Program-made: the position numbers and the translations under genes | In this document: positions 55,326 to 64,000 of the stretch, piece after piece | Layout: each line of letters starts with the position of its first letter | Numbering within the stretch: the stretch's first letter is position 1 | Notes under the pieces: model-generated | Seen by the model: the letters and a program-made list of their open reading frames with translations, nothing else | Databases searched by the model: none | What the model was told of the DNA's origin: nothing | NCBI GenBank assembly: GCA_039707465.1 | Contig: CM077653.1 | Coordinates: 5,827,184 to 5,891,183 of the forward strand | Source of the DNA: Rhabdophis nuchalis | Taxonomy: Eukaryota; Chordata; Lepidosauria; Squamata; Natricidae | Direction: 5' to 3' | Length of the DNA stretch: 64,000 nucleotides

Positions 55326-55524
55326 ACGACGCAGTGGCTTCAGTGGCTAAGACGCCGAGCTTGTCGATCAGAAAGGTCAGCGATTCGGCGGTTCGAATCC
55401 CTAGCGCGGCGTAACAGAGTGAGCCCCCGTTACTTGTCCCAGCTTCTGCCAACCTAGCAGTTCGAAAGCACGTAAAAAATGCAAGAAGAAAAAATAGGAA
55501 CCACCTCTGGTGGGAAGGGAACAT
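55326..55524 (+). mobile_element. Sauria SINE, 3'-truncated
   Basis: Head GACGCAGTGGCTTCAGTGGC, GGCGGTTCGAATCCCTAGCG and body to GGTGGGAAGGGAACAT, where it stops abruptly at the start of an LTR-like sequence. Confidence 0.9.
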
Positions 55525-55956
55525 TGTTAGGATATTCAGCCTTATATTGGGTTGGCAATATATATGAGCCTATGTTCCTAAGGAGTTACGTAACTTTAAG
55601 AACTGTCTTAAATTCTGATTGGCTGATTGGTACAGCTCTACTATAAAGCAAGCTCAGAATCACAGCTCATTCCCTTTTCGATTCCCTTGGATTCCTGTAC
55701 TGAGAAGCTAAATATTGAAGAAGGAGGAGGATTTGTTTTGCATAACTGTAAGATTGGTGAAGGACTGTTGTTATTGGTTTGAGAAGTTAGTCGGAAGAAG
55801 TATTTTAGTTGCTACAAAGTAAAGACTATTTATTTTCTTACTATCACTGTTTTAGAGTTTGTTTGTGGCTACAGCAATGTATCTCTTTACTGTCCAGTGA
55901 ATTACACTATTCTGCATTTATTTGCTAACACTGGTTAAGGGACCAGAGTTGTAACA
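55525..55956 (+). mobile_element. Possible LTR
   Basis: Starts TGTTAGGATATTCAGCC and ends CAGAGTTGTAACA (TG...CA, 432 bp), followed after one base by TGGTTCTGAACCC, which could be a primer-binding site. No TSD and no second copy in the window. The SINE does not resume on the other side. Confidence 0.45.
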
Positions 55957-56151
55957 CTGGTTCTGAACCCAGAGTTGCTAACAAACAGCGTTTTATTGCT
56001 GGGTCACTTCTGACCTATAACTTTTCATAGAGCACAGATAATTGAACGAACTTTGATGTATAATTCTATAGTACTACTCCAAAAAAAAAAGAGTCATTAG
56101 CCATCAAACTTCAAAAATACAAATGGTTTCCACAATTTTGGGCACTACTGT

Positions 56152-56220
56152 ATGTACATTGAGAGCATGTGCACTAAAGACAAATTCCTTGTGTGTCCAA
56201 TCACACTTGGCCAATAAAGA
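56152..56220 (+). mobile_element. L2-like LINE extreme 3' end
   Basis: GACAAATTCCTTGTGTGTCC and ACACTTGGCCAATAAAGAAT, same family as 39715-40225, passing directly into TTCTA units. Confidence 0.9.
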
Positions 56221-56320
56221 ATTCTATTCTATTCTATTCTATTCTATTCCATTTCTTTGCTATTCTATTCTATTCTATTCTTCCTTTCTATTTCTATTTC
56301 TATCCTATTCACAAGAAATG
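56221..56320. repeat. TTCTA pentamer array at LINE 3' end
   Basis: Tandem ATTCT with C/T-rich interruptions. Confidence 0.95.
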
Positions 56321-56612
56321 ATGGCTGCTTGCACATAACAGGTAGTTAGCTAAGTTCCCAACTACCTGTGGTTTCCCAAAACTTTTGTATACAGCTTTTA
56401 GAGCCCTTCCCTGAATTGTAATGTCCTAACTTGGCAGAAAGGATATATTAAATGCTTGGAGAGGAAATGTATTCACTCTAGTCCCTGCATCTAATTTAAA
56501 TGAAAATTTAGGTTCCCTTCTGACCTTGGCAATTTCTTTATCATAAGTTACATTTGCGGATTATTATTTTTTTGCACACTAAAAGCATTAAAATATAGAG
56601 GAAAGGGGAAAG

Positions 56613-56643
<31 letters not shown>

Positions 56644-56880
56644 ACATAGTTCAGCTCCTGTCCCAGTTTTGCATGCAAGCAGGAAAGCCAACTTGAACAA
56701 GATAAATTTAATTACAATGATTAAATTTTTTGGGGGAAACTAATAAGGAACAGTACACACAGCCAAAGATTTAATGAATTCATTAACTATCCATAAATAT
56801 TCAAGGGAAAACCTTATGCCATTATAGCAAGGGGAAACAGCAGATGGAAGCTGCTTTGCTCCTTGAGGCAAACAACTCTA
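56321..56880. other. Single-copy sequence with CA run
   Basis: CA microsatellite at 56612-56646. Otherwise nothing recognised. Confidence 0.4.
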
Positions 56881-56934
56881 TCTCGATATCTTGCTTGTAT
56901 TTCCTCCCCCTCCCCCACCCCATCCCAATCACAG

Positions 56935-57065
56935 TGAAGATGTCAGAGCCGAGGGATCAATCCACTGTATCCATCAAAGAAGGATAACGTTTCAACAATC
57001 ACCCAATTTAAGTACCACGGACAGCTCCTTCAGTTCAGCTGGTGCTGTTCTGGGCGATTCCCAAG
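56935..57065 (+). other. Exon-like segment, gene unknown
   Basis: A candidate internal exon of 131 bp. It is preceded by a long pyrimidine tract and CCCAATCACAG (a good acceptor) and followed by CCCAAG|GTAAGA (a near-consensus donor). One frame is open throughout and reads GSIHCIHQRRITFQQSPNLS and TTDSSFSSAGAVLGDSQ. This frame would need phase 2 on entry and phase 1 on exit. The Ser/Thr/Gln-rich peptide resembles disordered protein sequence; I do not recognise the gene. The flanks lack transposons from about 56650 to 57600. It could equally be a conserved non-coding sequence or chance. Confidence 0.3.
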
Positions 57066-57605
57066 GTAAGATCCCTGCCACATCCCCGACACAACCGTTG
57101 ATCATTAATCTCAACTCCGTTGTCAGACCCCATTACAAATCCTCTCCTTTGCTTCTTGTAATCAAACAACTAATTGCATCGTTTGCTTTAGGAGCAAGGG
57201 AGCGCAATGACAAATGGATGGGGCTAAGTCGTGTGTCTGGAGCTCGTACATTCGCAAACTCTGTGGGCCCATTAAAACCGAACCAAGATTTCAACCGTAA
57301 TTGCTTAAACAAGCCATAATGGCCTGCTTTATATATTAGGCTAAGTCGTTAGGAAACCATCGGAGCTAAGTCGAAATAATGGAGCAAATTAAGCCTTTCT
57401 CCAATATTTTATGCTTTGGGCAATGACAGTATGAGTTTTGGGAATATTGGAGTAAGGAAAAACAAATGGCTTTGAATTCTGAATGTTCGCCTTTCGCTTG
57501 ATTCATCTTGAAATGGTTAAGCTTGCCTTTAGAGGTTCTTTTTCGAGTGACTTCATCTTGAAAGTCAGAGTAATATATGAAGAACAGAAGTTGTTCAGTA
57601 AAAAG
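57066..57605. other. Single-copy sequence
   Basis: Repeat-poor. Contains TTGATCATTAATCTC and TAATCAAACAACTAATTGCA (57159-57178), AT-rich motifs of the kind seen in developmental enhancers. Unproven. Confidence 0.35.
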
Positions 57606-57913
57606 AAAGAGTGCAGATAAGAGCAACAAAGATGATTAGGGGACCGGAGGCTAAAACGAAGAATGGTTTCAGGAACTGGGAATGTCTAGTTTGATGAAAA
57701 GAAGGACTATGATAGCAGTCTTCCAATATCTCAGGGGCTGCCACAAAGAAGAGGGAGTCAAGCTATTCTCCAAAGCACCTGAGAGCAGTACAAGAAGCAA
57801 TGGGTGGAAACTAATCAAGGAGAGAAGCAATTCCTCTAAGGAGGAATTTCCTGACAATGAGAACAACTAATCAGTGGAACAACTTGCCTCCAGAAGTTGT
57901 GAATTCTCTAACA
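57606..57913 (+). mobile_element. CR1 LINE, truncated at 3' side
   Basis: GAGTGCAGATAAGAGCAACA to AACTTGCCTCCAGAAGTTGT, coding text GCHKEEGVKLFSKAPES in frame for part. It stops where the next element begins. Confidence 0.93.
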
Positions 57914-58030
57914 AGGGGGCTCCCTCTGGTAAGGGGGAAAATCCAACATTAAAAACTATATTTGGTCCGGACATTTCCCCCCCTATAAATAAATATCCGG
58001 GCAAGGCTGGAACTATCGGCTAATCTTAAA
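57914..58030 (-). mobile_element. Unclassified dispersed repeat, copy 2
   Basis: Reverse of 33811-33925: GGGGCTCCCTCTGGTAAGGG, then ATAAATAAATATCCGGGCAA and ATCGGCTAATC. Confidence 0.55.
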
Positions 58031-58107
58031 TAAGAACTGTGAGTGCAGTTCCTGATGCTTTTTTCATAACCGATACAAGTTTATTCTCCCTTTTTCTCGT
58101 TTTCCAG

Positions 58108-58285
58108 AGCCAAAACCAAACAGACAAAAGCGTGCAAGAAAATTCACCAGTGTTTTTGTTAAAAGGTGCCTCCCAGCCCAATCGCAGCAAGGATGAAGGA
58201 TGTTATGCCGTATTCCAATTAAGTGACTCCGTAGGGTCCTTATCCCCCTCATCCAAATATTCATCTTCAAGCAAAAAGAAAAGTA
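58108..58285 (+). other. Second exon-like segment, gene unknown
   Basis: Preceded by TTCTCCCTTTTTCTCGTTTT and CCAG, a strong acceptor context. The frame starting SQNQTDKSVQENSPVFLLKG stays open to 58365, including GSLSPSSKYSSSSKKK and a stop after AAKLRC. Donor choices are weak (AAAG|GTGCCT near 58164, or AAAA|GTAACG near 58283); it could instead be a terminal exon. The phase does not match the preferred frame of the segment at 56935-57065. Gene unknown. Confidence 0.22.
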
Positions 58286-58370
58286 ACGTTTTCTCGAAAC
58301 TCTTGAAGTTCCTTGAAGTTCCCTCCCCCTGTTACCTTTCTCCTGCAGCGAAGCTCAGATGTTAGTGTTT

Positions 58371-58582
58371 AAAAAGATAGCTTGCCCACCCACTCACCCA
58401 CGCACCTCCTGAAACATGAGCAAATGTTCTCTTCAAGGCTGCAATTTTTACTCAACAGCATGTCCTTCTCAGTCAGACCTGTTGTAGCATTCCTGAAGGG
58501 TCAAGGACCTTCAGGCTCCTACCCTGGGCTGCGCCTCCTTTTCCAGGCTGTCCCCTGTGGCCTAACGGCTGCGGATATGACC
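58371..58582. other. Unassigned sequence
   Basis: No element is recognised. Confidence 0.3.
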
Positions 58583-59855
58583 TCATAGAGGACCCTCACT
58601 CAGTCAAAGACCTAGGAATACTCATCTGAAATGATCTAAGCCCCAGAGCTCACTGTATTAAAAAAAAAAAGCATTAAAAGTTGTCAGCCTAATTTTGTTA
58701 AACTTCTTCTCCAGTAACATTGTACTGCAAACTAGGACACACAAAACCTTTGCCAGACCAGTCCTCGAATACAGCTCGTCTGCCTGGAATCCACACTGTA
58801 TATCGCACATTAATGCAATCGAGCGAGTCCAAAGGTATTTCACGAGAAGAGTCCTCCACTCCTCTGCTCACAAGAGAATCCCTTATGCCACCAGGCTTGA
58901 AATTTTGGCCTTGAACAATCTTGAACTACCCCAACTAAGGTCTGACCTGTTCTGACCCCTCCTTTCTCCGACTAACACAAGACTGGCTGCCTGCCACTGA
59001 CTCTCTTGGCTGCTTGCCTGAATGACTCTGAACAGATACGAAGCTTCCTAACTTGACTAAACACGAACCTGAAAATCAACACGAATAAACACGACCCTAG
59101 AAATCCAACGTTGCTCTCTGCAAGGACTTCCTTAGCAAAGACTTCCTTTTAAACCCTCTTGGGAGGGGCCAGTCATTAAGCAGCTGGGACTAATTCAAAT
59201 CCTTTGAGTTCGCTTCAAATGCAATTGAAGCCTCCTTTTTTCAGCCCTTCTCAATCTAGCAACAAGGACAAACTGGCCTTGATCCTCCCCACTACTCCAA
59301 GACCCAGGTGCCTCCTGATGACCAGCCGGGCTCTCTGCTCTCTCGAGGTCGCCCTCGTCCTCCAGAGCAGACTCATAGGACTCCTCACTAGAGGAGTCCA
59401 TCAGCAGCTCATCCGGAGCCAGCTGGGCCACAACACTGACCCAAGTGTAATACAAAAAAATTGTCTGCTACAACATCCTATCTGTCAATGACTACTTCAT
59501 TTTCAACCGCAATAATACACGGGCAAACAATTGATACAAACTCAAGGTCAACAGCTCCAAACTCGATTGCAGAAGATATGACTTTCAGCAACAGAGTGGT
59601 CAATGCCTGGAATGCTCTACCTTACTCCATTGTTACATCCTCACAGCTTCAACATCAACCTGTCTAGCATGGATCTCACCCCATTCCTAAGAGATCTGTA
59701 AAGGGGGCATGCATAAGCTCACCGGCGTGTCTACTGTCCCTGTCCCACTGTCCCCATTTATTTGTATTCATTTCCTGTGTTCATGTCCGTGTTTATACTT
59801 ATACCTGTTATCTCGTACATGCTTGACAAACTATCTAAATAAATAAATTAAATAA
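58583..59855 (+). mobile_element. L2-like LINE 3' part split by an LTR
   Basis: Left part to 58947 has VKDLGILI and, in another frame, FARPVLEYSSSAWNPHCIS, HINAIERVQRYFTRRVLHSS. Right part from 59442 has DMTFSNRVVNAWNALPYSIV and the UTR ACCCCATTCCTAAGAGATCT, with an AAATAAATAAATTAAATAAA tail. Same family as 20001-21240 and 61370-61740. Confidence 0.85.
58948..59435 (-). mobile_element. Solo LTR with 6-bp TSD inside a LINE
   Basis: On the minus strand it starts TGTTGTGGCCCAGCTGGCTC and ends GAGGGGTCAGAACA, 488 bp. CTGACC flanks both sides (58942-58947, 59436-59441). GGGTTTAAAAGGAAG is a TATA-like box. Related at both ends to 19207-19784. Confidence 0.88.
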
Positions 59856-60025
59856 AATGGGTCAGGCCGATGGTCGCAGGGGCAGAGGCCCATTGTCCAG
59901 GGCGAATGGCTGGAGGAGGGCCTGCAGAGGAGAAAAGCTGGAGGTAAATGGGCGGAGGTGGAAACCTGGAGGAGAAGAAAGGTGCGGCCAAGGGTAGGAG
60001 CCTGAAGGTCCCATTCCATCCCTGG
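59856..60025. other. G-rich unassigned sequence
   Basis: GGAGG-rich, no element recognised. Confidence 0.3.
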
Positions 60026-60195
60026 ACCACTGAAGTGTCCTCAGGAAGTTCCTCCTTAATTCCAGGTTGCTTCTCTCCTTTGATTAGTTTCCATCCATTG
60101 CTCCTTATTCTGCCTTCAGGTGCTTTGGAAAATATGTTGACCCCCTCCTCTTTGTGGCAGCCCCTCAAAGACTGGAAGACTGCTCTCCTGACACA
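60026..60195 (-). mobile_element. CR1 LINE fragment
   Basis: Reversed CR1 coding text: AGGTTGCTTCTCTCCTTTGA, TTTCCATCCATTGCTCC, GGTGCTTTGGAAAATATGTT. It ends at a CA run (60191-60210). Confidence 0.9.
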
Positions 60196-60210
60196 CACAC
60201 ACACACACAA

Positions 60211-61005
60211 TGTTTCTGACAACTTGACACAAAAGGGCAGGGAAGGATCATGTCAAAATTGCGATGGGATTAGGAAACTAAACAACATTGAAAGCAGTTG
60301 CTGCTTTATTATTTGGGTCTCTTATTTCCATCTCCTGGTCTCTCACCTTAATTACTCATCTTTTCTTCCAACAGCTACACTCCTTCTTGCGCGTCACGTT
60401 GCACTCAAATCAAGCTTTCATATCCTCCACTGAAGTTGGCAATAAGTTATCCCCGTTGGCTGCAACTCTGTGTCTTTAGAGCATGCTAATTTCCACCAAC
60501 ATCAATCGGAGGCTTAGATTCAAAAGATTGGTGACCTTCCCTGCTTGTTTGGTATAAAACCGTTTAGGATTAGCCGTCAGAGATCTGTCAACATGTTTAT
60601 GTATTCCCCTTTTCCTTTTAAAGGACTGGATGGAAAACCCAGCAAAGGAAGCAATTAGATGACAAGAACATTTGAAGGATGCCAAACCGGCATATGAATA
60701 TTGAGGAATGAATGAATTGCTTCTGTCTCCCTGGAGAAGATATGAGGGCACATGTGTGAGCGTAGATTCCTCTTTTTTTTAAAAAGGCAGTCTGAAGAAT
60801 TGAAGGAAACGGCAGCTCTCTAGGCCTTGTCAACAAGTTAAAAATTAACAAATCATTATGATTGGATCGGATCCATTAACAGTTATTGAAAAAGTTCAGT
60901 ATGATAGCTTATCTAACCTAAATTGTTGGTTAAGGTTTATTAAACCAGGATCTTCTGCCACAAATATAAATAACACTTGTCTTCAATTTAGCCAGAGTAC
61001 CATTT
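60211..61005. other. Single-copy sequence
   Basis: About 800 bp, no recognised element or gene. Confidence 0.35.
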
Positions 61006-61013
61006 GCCTACGG

Positions 61014-61274
61014 CAGGGGGCGGCAACCTTAAACACTCAAAGAGCCACAAAAGTCCTAACCGGAAGCCTCCCCCCCCCCCCCCCATTCAATTATGAAGCC
61101 AATTGGAAGTTCGGTTCTCCCACCATAGAGTTTCCTCCTAGCATGGCATCCTTTTTCCTCTACTTATCCTAACAGAAAGCCCTATCAATTGTGGAGCTGA
61201 CCAGTGACAGAGAGCCGCAGCAGAGGGATGGAAGAGCCATATGCAGCTCCAGAGCTGCAGGTTGCTAACCCCTG
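61014..61274 (+). mobile_element. Non-autonomous hAT element
   Basis: Starts CAGGGGGCGGCAACCTTAAA and ends AGCTGCAGGTTGCTAACCCC plus TG. Reverse of 26489-26826 in content. TSD-like GCCTACGG / ATCTGGGG matches only 5 of 8. A C-run lies at 61070-61084. Confidence 0.8.
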
Positions 61275-61369
61275 ATCTGGGGGGGGGGGGATGTATATTT
61301 CTTTACTACTAAAATTACTACACATTTACTACTGAAATTTAAATTTAATTTAAATTTCAGCAATATAAT

Positions 61370-61740
61370 TTAATGAAACTTGATTTGCAGAAAATACGAC
61401 TTCAGTAACAGAATCGTCAATGCCTGGAATGCACTACCAGACAATGTGGGTTTTTTTCCCCCCAAACCCCCAAAAGTTTAACCTTAAGACTATCACCTGT
61501 TGACCTCACCCCATTCCTAAGAGGACTGTAAGGGGCGTGCATAAGCTCACCAGCATGCTTACCGTCCCTGTCCTAATATTCCCTTGTATTTGTATTCATT
61601 TCATGTATTCATAATCATGTCTATACTTGTATCTGGGTCCTGTTGGAGAAGGGCGGGATATAAATTGAATAAATAAATAAATAAATATCTGTTATCTAAT
61701 TCATGCTTGATAAATAAAATAAAATAAAATAAAATAAAAT
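61370..61740 (+). mobile_element. L2-like LINE 3' end with a tail inside its tail
   Basis: GTAACAGAATCGTCAATGCC, CCCCATTCCTAAGAGGACTG, then the UTR. A retroelement tail (GAAGGGCGGGATATAAATTG, AATAAATAAA) sits inside the 3' end at about 61630-61687, bordered by ATCTG on both sides. It ends in AAAAT repeats (61716-61742). Confidence 0.8.
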
Positions 61741-61742
61741 AA

Positions 61743-61980
61743 TAAAAATCCACTTGACAATTTGAAGGAATCAAAGCAAGATCTCACCCAAATCAGCTTC
61801 CTGAATTAACTAGGTCTGGTTTCGATTTTATGTCCATGTTTAACAATTGTTAGGCATTTTGCTTAATGAAGTTCCATAACATTAAGGGGACTCCACATTT
61901 ATTTTATGGAAAGGGGGTGGTGGAGAATATTTGGCAATTTATTTCTTGAGATATGTAGAAGTATGTGTAGCATTTCTTCT
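61743..61980. other. Unassigned sequence
   Basis: No element is recognised. Confidence 0.3.
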
Positions 61981-61981
61981 A

Positions 61982-62212
61982 CCATGTTTCCCTGAAAATA
62001 AGACAGGGTCTTATTTTCTTTTGACCCCTGAAATAAGTGCTTGGACTTATTTTCGGGGAGATCTTATTATTTTTAAGGTGCAGGAGGCGGTGAGTGTGGT
62101 CACCTCATGGCTGCCGCTCTGTTGCAAAATCTTCGGGGGAGGGCTTATTTTAGCACATGCGCTCAAATTAGGCTTATTATCCGAGGAGGTCTTATTTTCA
62201 GGGGAAACTAGG
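61982..62212. mobile_element. Tc1/mariner-like MITE, copy 2
   Basis: Ends CCATGTTTCCCTGAAAATAA and TTATTTTCAGGGGAAACTAGG, flanked by TA (61980-61981, 62213-62214). The inside shares CTCATGGCTGCCGCTC and AGGTGCAGGAGGCGGTGAG with 11396-11614, reversed. Confidence 0.8.
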
Positions 62213-62214
62213 TA

Positions 62215-62730
62215 CCTGGAAAAGAATCACAGGATAGAAGCCCCCAGAATTTTATAGCCAATGTCAGAGGGGATTTTGCAATTGTTTTGGGGGCCTGTAT
62301 GTGGCCAATCAAAACAGGGGCTACTATTTGAAAAGTAATGGGTGCTGTCAGAGCAAACACACTAAACCTATAATGAAGTCATTTGCATTTAATTAAAATT
62401 AAGTACAGTCGACAAGTTCCATCGTCTCCCGCACCTGTCACATTAAAAAGTTATAATTTAGTCACAAACTTCAGGCAAACTCTTGAGGTTGCACTCAAGA
62501 GTTATCAGGGGCTTCACTTTCTATATCTGTCATAAACAAAAATCAAATTAACATTTGGAAAAGAGGACTGTGAAACCAAGAGTCTTTAAATCATGGCAAA
62601 GTCAGGAGGACAGAGCCAAAGATCAGAAATTCAGCGATGTGCAAGTTTATTTAATTTGTGGCCCAGCATGTTAAAGATTCACACCTAATTTATAGAAGAT
62701 GGGAGAAAACAAAACTATCTGAAAAAGGGA
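62215..62730. other. Single-copy sequence
   Basis: No element is recognised. Confidence 0.35.
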
Positions 62731-63322
62731 AAGGTGGCGCAGTGGTGAGAATGCAGTACTGCAGGCTATTTCTGCTGCGTGCCAGCTGCCTGCAATTTGG
62801 CAGATCGAATCTCACCAGGCTCCAGGTTGACTCAGCCTTCCGTCTTTTCGAGGCGGGTAAAATGAGGACTCAGATTGTTGGGGGCAAAAACTGACTCTGT
62901 AAATTGCTTAGAGAGGGCTGCAAAGCACTGCAAAGCACTATATAAATCTAAGTGCTATTGCTAAGGGCTAAAGAAGGAAGAGAAAAAGAGGAAGGAAAGA
63001 AGGAAGGAGGGAAGGACTGTAGTGGCACAGTGGTTAGAATGCAGTATTGCAGGCTAACTCTTCCAACTGCCAGCAGTTTGATCCTGACCAATTCAAGGTT
63101 TACTCAGCCTTCCATCTTTCCGAAGTGGGTCAAATGAGGACCCAGATTGTTGGGGGCAAACATGCTGACTCTGAAAACCGCTTAGAGAGGGCTGGAAAGC
63201 ACTGTGCAGCGATATAGAAGTCTAAGTGCTATTGCTAAGTGGGAAAGAAGGAAGGAAGGACAGAGGGAGGGATGGAGGGAGGGACGGAAGCGGTATATAA
63301 GTTTACGTGCTATTGTTATTTT
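62731..63322 (+). mobile_element. tRNA-derived SINEs in tandem (two plus a third tail)
   Basis: Copy 1 at 62731-62963 and copy 2 at 63015-63243 each have a head (GGCGCAGTGG / GGCACAGTGG), a CTCAGATTGTTGG or CCCAGATTGTTGG body and the tail CTAAGTGCTATTGCT. GGAA-type spacers (62966-63014, 63246-63285) separate them. A third tail (GAAGCGGTATATAAGTTTAC, 63286-63322) has no head. Confidence 0.9.
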
Positions 63323-63633
63323 GCCTGCAGGCCTATTTTGGATCACCTTGAAATTTGTCAAAAATAATTATAAGTAAATGATGTAAGCATTATATTACAA
63401 AGAAGCAATTATTGGTATTTTAAGCACGGTTGTTACTATTAATATTACTCTCAGTATCAGTTTATTAATACTTTGTATAAACAAATGGATCCAGAAAACA
63501 CACGGCTCATTAGGCACTTATGTAACTTAAAGAAGAAGAAAAATGTATAAATAAACATTAAAAAAAAAAAATCATCGAAAATTATGTTAACCATATTAAA
63601 TATCCAAATGTCGATCACTTTTGTAGTTGTAAG
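63323..63633. other. AT-rich single-copy sequence
   Basis: No element is recognised. Confidence 0.3.
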
Positions 63634-64000
63634 ATGTGGTAGGATTCAGCCAGTTCACACCTATTCAGGAGAACCGGTTGTTAACTTTCTAAGCAGTTTG
63701 GAGAACCGGTTGTTGGAAGAAATCTCATTTTTTTCTCTCCACTTTATAGGGCTAATCCTGTAAGGAAGGCAGGAAGGAACCATTCTGGTGTTGTTTCTAG
63801 CCTCATCTTTATGGCCCTGCTTACAGAAACTGCCTCTCCGGTTAACCCTTATGACATTGTAACAGCTAAGGCGAAGCACCCATCGACCTGAGTGACGTTG
63901 AGTTGGCCACACCCAACAGTCACATGACCACTGAGCCACGCCTACCCAGCTGGTCATTAGGGCAGAGAACTGGTTGTTAAATTATTTGAATCCCACCACT
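63634..64000 (-). mobile_element. hAT element, cut by window edge
   Basis: The left end TGTGGTAGGATTCAGCCAG and right end TTTGAATCCCACCACT are terminal inverted repeats of the GGATTC type. The final base or bases and the right TSD lie outside the window. The inside contains GTCACATGACCACTGAGCC. Confidence 0.75.

Overview
This window is vertebrate nuclear DNA, and everything in it points to a squamate reptile, most likely a snake. The clues are RTE-BovB LINE ends, Sauria-type SINEs, many snake-style CR1 LINE 3' ends that run into pentanucleotide microsatellites (AATAG/ATTCT and ATTGT types), numerous non-autonomous hAT elements with 8-bp target-site duplications (TSDs), and long GATA/GACA (Bkm-like) arrays. 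There are no bacterial genes, operons, rRNA genes or CRISPR arrays. I could not recognise any intact host protein-coding gene. The long open frames are all translations of simple repeats, minisatellites or decayed transposon coding sequence.

Layout. 0-9 kb: CR1 ends, a head-to-head SINE pair, a BovB end, hAT elements and a SINE-in-SINE nest. 10-17 kb: a Bkm-like GATA array, a 1-kb polypyrimidine tract, a TATTG array and a 41-bp minisatellite that grew inside a hAT element lodged in a CR1. 18-21 kb: a perfect palindromic hAT MITE, an LTR, and an L2-like LINE split by an L1-like insertion. 21-30 kb: a GGA/GAA array, several CR1 copies, a Sauria SINE and a CORE-SINE with an internal five-fold amplification. 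30-42 kb: hAT elements carrying their own tetranucleotide arrays, solo LTRs, a 0.7-kb GACA/GA tract and an LTR with a 34-bp minisatellite. 42-51 kb: mostly single-copy sequence with a hAT/Sauria nest, a LINE/L1 nest and a second BovB. 51-60 kb: LINE tails, a 260-bp GAA array, a pentamer array, two exon-like segments and an L2-like LINE split by an LTR. 60-64 kb: hAT, Tc1/mariner-like and SINE copies.

The window looks like intergenic or large-intron DNA. The main story is nested insertion and microsatellite seeding. LINE 3' tails repeatedly adjoin pentamer arrays. One hAT family carries an expanded tetranucleotide at the same internal site in three copies. Minisatellites arose inside a hAT element (41 bp), an LTR (34 bp), a CORE-SINE (66-67 bp) and a MITE half (92 bp).

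The least explained host-like material is a pair of same-strand exon-like segments near 56.9 and 58.1 kb with good splice-site context, and single-copy AT-rich blocks with homeodomain-like or octamer motifs near 22.2 and 40.45 kb. Family names come from recognising sequence, not from a database search, so subfamily names are left out.
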